Both the position numbers and the translations under genes were made by a program. The notes beneath the pieces are model-generated. The model was given only the letters and a program-made list of their open reading frames with translations. It had not been told where the DNA came from and ran no database searches. 17,601 bases of DNA from Firmicutes bacterium UBA6806 (GTDB lineage Bacteria; Bacillota; Clostridia; Peptostreptococcales; Acidaminobacteraceae): the NCBI GenBank assembly GCA_002452745.1, contig DKFC01000013.1, forward strand, positions 1 to 17,601. Reading direction: 5' to 3'. Position 1 is the first letter of the stretch, and every line of letters starts with the position of its first letter. Positions 14,573 through 17,601 of this stretch are shown one piece after another.

Positions 14573-14644
14573 CTATATTCATATCTATATTCATATCTAT
14601 ATTCATATCTATATTCATATCTATATTCATATCTATATTTGTAT
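14573..14644. repeat. 12-base tandem repeat upstream of the CARF nuclease operon
   Basis: CTATATTCATAT occurs five times without change (14573-14632) and a sixth time with changes (14633-14644, CTATATTTGTAT). It lies between the stop of the exonuclease gene and the likely promoter of the small membrane protein and nuclease, covering the -35 position. There are no spacers. It is a candidate for copy-number change by slippage. Confidence 0.92.
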
Positions 14645-14660
14645 TTATTTAAAGCATTTC

Positions 14661-15596
14661 CTAAAGCAATTTACATAATTTAAGAAACTGATCCTCAGTC
14701 AGAATCTGAATCTTATGCCCTGAAGTTTGCATTTCTTTTGCTTTTTTTACTTTAGTGCCGTATGTACCATAGGACCACTTGGGGCTGCCCAAACTGCCGA
14801 TGACCAAATAGTCAGCTGCATGTGTCAGATTGGATTTTGTAATACCGCCACGAGCCAAAATGACATTTTCGATATCGTATTTAGTGCCGAATTTAAAATC
14901 ACCTGTGAGGCAAAAATTTTTCCCCTCAAATTGATGACGTCCCAAAGTGGGTGTGGAGTCAATTACTGTATCTGGTTGATGAGCAGAGCTTAAATTTATA
15001 AGGCTCTGTTCAAGATGAGGAGCGTCTGATTCCTTGGCGTTATGTGTTAATCCCCTAGGGCGTTTCCCCAAATGATAGACAGAGATTTCAGCGTCTGAAA
15101 GTCCATGACGTTCCACAAGATAATAGAAGATATCCATACAGGCCTTTGCATCTGAAAGGGCTTCATGATGTCTATCCATGAGGATTCCAAAAGTGGCACA
15201 GAGATAGTCAAGACTATTGCGGCGGTATCCAAGATGCCTTTTTGCCTTTTCAAGGGTGCAGATGTAGTTAAAATTTGGCGTAACTATGCCATAGTGATGC
15301 AGTGTTTTCGTCAAGACGCCCAAATCAAAGAGTGCGTTGTGCGCCACGATGACGCTGTCTGTGAAATAGGATTCTATTTCAGGCCATAGTTGTTTAAGAG
15401 AAGGCTTTTTCTCTGTCATCTTGGGCGTAATGCCGTGAATTTCTATATTGAATTTGCTGTAATAAGTCTCAGGATTGACGAGATAGACCTTCTTTAAAAC
15501 CTCTTGTCCGTCCACAACATGTATAATGCCCATGGAGCAGATTCTATCGTTGTTTCGATTTGGCGTTTCCACATCAAAATAAGTGAACTTGTTCAT
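14661..15596 (-). CDS. DnaQ-type 3'-5' exonuclease fused to a BRCT domain
   Basis: This 311-residue protein is a DEDDh exonuclease of the DNA polymerase III epsilon/RNase T type joined to a C-terminal BRCT domain. Catalytic residues are visible: D8 and E10 (YFDVET), D91 (VAHNALFDLG), and H144 with D149 (HHEALSDA). A linker of about 60 residues leads to the BRCT region (223-311: FEGKNFCLTGDF, GGITKSNLTHAADYLVIG, TEDQFLKL), which resembles the one at the end of bacterial DNA ligase. Such proteins degrade single strands from the 3' end and may be targeted by the BRCT. AAGGGG lies before the ATG on the minus strand. The gene has its own probable promoter and faces away from the WYL regulator. It may be a housekeeping repair gene beside the defence genes rather than part of them. 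Confidence 0.9.
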   Translation of the reverse strand: MNKFTYFDVETPNRNNDRICSMGIIHVVDGQEVLKKVYLVNPETYYSKFNIEIHGITPKMTEKKPSLKQLWPEIESYFTDSVIVAHNALFDLGVLTKTLHHYGIVTPNFNYICTLEKAKRHLGYRRNSLDYLCATFGILMDRHHEALSDAKACMDIFYYLVERHGLSDAEISVYHLGKRPRGLTHNAKESDAPHLEQSLINLSSAHQPDTVIDSTPTLGRHQFEGKNFCLTGDFKFGTKYDIENVILARGGITKSNLTHAADYLVIGSLGSPKWSYGTYGTKVKKAKEMQTSGHKIQILTEDQFLKLCKLL

Positions 15597-15641
15597 AGCA
15601 ACCCCTTGTTGACAATGGATTATAAAGTGACGGATATAAAT

Positions 15642-15670
15642 ATTATATCAAATTGATGATGGGTTTGTGA
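15642..15670 (-). promoter_or_regulatory. Probable extended -10 promoter of the exonuclease gene
   Basis: On the minus strand, TATAAT (plus positions 15642-15647) is preceded by an extended TGA. The expected -35 position, 17 bases further, reads TCACAA, which is weak. It is about 45 bases upstream of the exonuclease ATG. Confidence 0.5.
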
Positions 15671-15737
15671 ATTGGAACTTTGTGTAAAACTAGAGACAAT
15701 CATTAAGAGAAAATTGGATGTGTAAAAATTTCCTTAT

Positions 15738-15779
15738 ATGACAATAATCACTTGAAATGTGGTACTATAAATATAGTAC
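15738..15779 (+). promoter_or_regulatory. Promoter with overlapping palindromic operator for the HTH-WYL gene
   Basis: GTACTATA-AA-TATAGTAC (15762-15779) is a perfect 8-2-8 palindrome about 80 bases upstream of the regulator's ATG. A possible -35 ATGACA (15738-15743) and -10 TACTAT (15763-15768, spacer 19) place the palindrome over the -10 region. That is the usual place for a repressor acting on its own gene. The promoter assignment is weaker than the palindrome itself. Confidence 0.5.
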
Positions 15780-15856
15780 ATATTCACTAGGGCTATGGAC
15801 AACTTGCGATTATAAATAAAATGTGCATTTGTTGTGGGAAAGAGAAAGGGGGAGAA

Positions 15857-16045
15857 ATGTCTAAAGCATCAAATATACAAAAAATGATTGATTACTTAAA
15901 AGTCAAAGAGTGCGTCACAAGAGATGAGCTCGCCACACTTTTAAATGTTAAAAAGAGTACAATTTCAAATTATGTTGGCGACATCAATGCGGATCATCAC
16001 TATTTGATTGAGGCTTCCACAGGCAGATACGGGGATACAGACTAA
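15857..16045 (+). CDS. N-terminal HTH part of a frameshifted HTH-WYL regulator
   Basis: This 62-residue fragment has the winged helix-turn-helix of DeoR-like WYL regulators: NIQKMIDYLKVKECVTRDEL, then ATLLNVKKSTISNYVGDI as the recognition region, ending in STGRYG before the frame runs into DTD and a stop. I chose ATG 15857 because AAGGGGGA lies directly before it; an ATG at 15821 has no binding site. In intact relatives the winged part usually reads GRYGGYRL. Here, shifting frame by one base after GRYG gives GYRLKHYDMELSFDKSEIE, running straight into the next fragment. A single missing G in the GGGG run at 16031-16034 explains the split. It may be a natural frameshift or a sequencing error. 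Confidence 0.75.
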   Translation: MSKASNIQKMIDYLKVKECVTRDELATLLNVKKSTISNYVGDINADHHYLIEASTGRYGDTD

Positions 16046-16056
16046 AGCACTATGAT

Positions 16057-16809
16057 ATGGAGCTTTCATTTGACAAGAGCGAAATAGAGGCTCTCGTGAC
16101 AACGCGAAACATCATAGAAAAGGTTAGACCTGAAATCTTTCCAGAGCTGAATTTGCTAACAGATAAACTCTTACAGCTTTATAAAATTCAGGTGGAAAAA
16201 GGTGAAACGTTATCGTTAGACTATTATAAATCGGCGCATGGTGCTAATTTGTCTTCCGCTGCAGATCGGAAAAGAGAGGCAAAGATAAAAAAAGCTATTT
16301 TAGAGAAGCGTCAGCTTGATTTAGAGTATATTGATGTCAAAAAAAACTGCTTGAAGCGAAGGTTTGATCCATATGAGATTGTGAGCTTTAAGTCGAGCAC
16401 CTATGTGGCTGGATACTGCCATTTGAGGGGTGAGTTTAGAATTTTCAAATTAAACCGAATTCAGTCGGTTAAATACTCAGATCAAACTTTTGAATTAAAA
16501 ACATTATACGATTTGGACAAGATACTTGAAAACACACTGGGCGTTCATGTTGGAATACCCACTAAAATTAAACTGAGAATTATATCGCCATTTGATGTAA
16601 TCATTGGAGAAAAGCAGTGGGTTGACGATCAAGTGATTCATAGAGAATCAGATGAGGCAATTATATTTGAGGGAACTGTCTCTGATGATGAGGAGACAAT
16701 CACTTGGCTGCTGAGCATGAAGTCCTATGTGGAAATACTAGAGCCAATGAAATTAAAAAAGAAGTATCTTGAGACTATCCAAAAAATTTATGAGAAAAAT
16801 TTTATTTAG
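16057..16809 (+). CDS. WYL-domain part of a frameshifted HTH-WYL regulator
   Basis: This 250-residue piece carries the sensor half of a WYL-type transcription regulator. It has the helical linker (SFDKSEIEALVTTRNIIEKV), then the WYL domain around residues 90-150, with LDLEYIDVKKNCLKRRFDPY, STYVAGYCHLRGEFRIFKLN and RIQSVKYSD. A C-terminal extension (ISPFDVIIGEKQWVDDQVIH, ending in LKKKYLETIQKIYEKN) follows. WYL domains bind nucleic acid or small ligands and often regulate CRISPR and other defence genes. The annotated ATG has no ribosome binding site, and sense reading continues upstream in this frame (GYRLKHYD), so this is not an independent gene start. The Cas6-like gene follows 70 bases later in the same direction. 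An intact protein would be about 317 residues from 15857. Confidence 0.8.
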   Translation: MELSFDKSEIEALVTTRNIIEKVRPEIFPELNLLTDKLLQLYKIQVEKGETLSLDYYKSAHGANLSSAADRKREAKIKKAILEKRQLDLEYIDVKKNCLKRRFDPYEIVSFKSSTYVAGYCHLRGEFRIFKLNRIQSVKYSDQTFELKTLYDLDKILENTLGVHVGIPTKIKLRIISPFDVIIGEKQWVDDQVIHRESDEAIIFEGTVSDDEETITWLLSMKSYVEILEPMKLKKKYLETIQKIYEKNFI

Positions 16810-16879
16810 ACCCTTTTTATTAACCTAATAGAGATTATGATTAAATCACAAAAGATGATTTACGAGAGGAGGTAGAAAA

Positions 16880-17563
16880 GTGATTTACTTTGAATCAACC
16901 ATCACAGTGCTTCTTAAAGAAGATATTTATTTAAATCGGGCAGGAGAAGCAGAGGGGGAACTTCTAAAAGCGGCGATGCCACTTTCAGACCATTTAAAAG
17001 AACTTCATGCTCAAAGGGGAATCAAGCTCTATTGCTATGATTACATGTACCCAAGGGCTGAAGAGAAGCGCTATCTGAAAAATAGGGTTTATTACTTCAA
17101 AATGAGGACGCCAGTTGAACAAACTGCAAATGAATTTTCTAAAGTCCTCAACGGATTTGAGACAGAGCGGTTTAAGGTGGTGGGATGCCAGCATCAGAAG
17201 AAGAAATTCCATGAGAAGACTGAAATTTATACCACAACGCCAGCGATTTGTACGCTGGGAAGGCAGTATTGGCAACTTGAGCACGGGATGGACTCGGTGC
17301 AAGAGAAAATTGAAAAGAATTTGGTTTCAAAGTATCAAGTTTATTTTAGAGAAACGCCTGAGAGGGATTCGGGATTTATAAATTATTTGCAACTGAAGAA
17401 CAAGAAGCCAATTACAGTTAAGTACAAAACGGGAAGCCTCGTGGGCAATAAATTTGTCATCGGATTTGATGCAGATGAAGTCTCTCAAAAAATGGCATTT
17501 TTAGCGTATACAACGTCTATTCTCGAGAAATCTTCGAGCCTAGGCAGTGGCTTTTGCATTTAA
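16880..17563 (+). CDS. cas6: Cas6-like CRISPR RNA endoribonuclease
   Basis: This 227-residue protein resembles the Cas6 family, which cuts the repeat RNA of CRISPR precursors. It has two RAMP/ferredoxin-like halves. The N-terminal half contains two candidate catalytic histidines (H38, H43) in SDHLKELHAQRGIKLYCYDY, followed by a region (KNRVYYFKMRTPVEQTANEF) common in clostridial Cas6. The C-terminal half has LKNKKPITVKYKTGSLVGNK and ends in the glycine-rich loop region LGSGFCI (221-227), where relatives often have GFGF. It starts at GTG with GAGGAGGT six bases upstream. It lies just downstream of the WYL regulator and near the window's right edge, so other cas genes may follow. A weak promoter (TATGAT at 16836-16841) may also drive it. 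Confidence 0.8.
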   Translation: MIYFESTITVLLKEDIYLNRAGEAEGELLKAAMPLSDHLKELHAQRGIKLYCYDYMYPRAEEKRYLKNRVYYFKMRTPVEQTANEFSKVLNGFETERFKVVGCQHQKKKFHEKTEIYTTTPAICTLGRQYWQLEHGMDSVQEKIEKNLVSKYQVYFRETPERDSGFINYLQLKNKKPITVKYKTGSLVGNKFVIGFDADEVSQKMAFLAYTTSILEKSSSLGSGFCI

Positions 17564-17601
17564 AAAGTAAAAGATGAAAGGAGCTTCCTGTATGATTTAA
17601 A

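Noticed and set aside
14461..14652. Plus-strand open frame coding a protein with a repeated FISI motif
   Set aside because: It is just the translation of the 12-base tandem repeat running into the small membrane-protein gene on the other strand. It has no ribosome binding site and no domain-like sequence.
16025..16045. Programmed -1 frameshifting as the reason for the split HTH-WYL gene
   Set aside because: There is no X-XXY-YYZ slippery heptamer in the right frame: the codon before the shift, GGG, would have to re-pair on CGG. I also see no clear pseudoknot. A lost G is simpler.
16842..16862. Inverted repeat TAAATCA / TGATTTA before the Cas6-like gene
   Set aside because: It is only seven pairs, AT-rich, with a seven-base loop, no T-run, and unlike the palindrome at the WYL promoter. 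It may be chance.
17574..17600. A next gene starting at ATG 17574 or ATG 17592 after AAAGGAG
   Set aside because: Both frames reach the TAA at 17598 within nine codons, so no gene can be supported before the window ends.

Overview
The window looks like chromosomal DNA from a low-to-moderate GC Gram-positive anaerobe, most likely a clostridial Firmicute. The signs are strong AGGAGG-type ribosome binding sites, frequent GTG starts, rho-independent terminators, a sigma-54 regulator of the PAS/AAA+ type, a cobalamin riboswitch, and a lipoprotein binding protein with a Gram-positive-style lipobox. The genus cannot be named from the sequence alone.

Left part (1-5510). A secreted copper-amine-oxidase-N-type stalk protein (41-766) ends in a clear terminator. 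It is followed by a PAS/AAA+/Fis sigma-54 activator with its own sigma-A-type promoter. Downstream lies a textbook -24/-12 promoter (TGGCACG-N4-TTGC), preceded by three copies of one palindrome, (T)TTCTAA-N4-TTAGAA, which are probably the activator's binding sites. This promoter should drive three genes: a CitMHS carboxylate transporter, an AtuA-like (DUF1446) protein, and a 99-residue AtuA C-terminal-domain-like protein. Together they look like an activator-controlled uptake and breakdown module for an unidentified organic acid.

Middle part (5511-13090). A good extended -10 promoter leads into an adenosylcobalamin-type riboswitch and an intrinsic terminator. One strand of the riboswitch core can pair with the 5' arm of that terminator. 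Behind it lies a seven-gene operon: a MATE (DinF-like) exporter, a nickel/peptide-type ABC importer (two permeases, a lipoprotein binding protein, two ATPases) and a GNAT acetyltransferase. It ends in a bidirectional terminator shared with the next, convergent gene. Control by B12 suggests cobalt, corrinoid or metallophore traffic.

Right part (13095-17601). This looks like the edge of a defence locus. On the minus strand are a Card1/Can2-type (DUF1887) CARF plus PD-(D/E)XK nuclease, an 80-residue membrane protein directly upstream of it, and a DnaQ-type 3'-5' exonuclease fused to a BRCT domain. On the plus strand are an HTH-WYL regulator broken by a one-base frameshift and a Cas6-like CRISPR RNA endoribonuclease. 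There is no CRISPR array and no Cas10 within the window. Card1 nucleases are normally switched on by the cyclic oligoadenylate made by Cas10, so a type III CRISPR system probably continues past the right edge.
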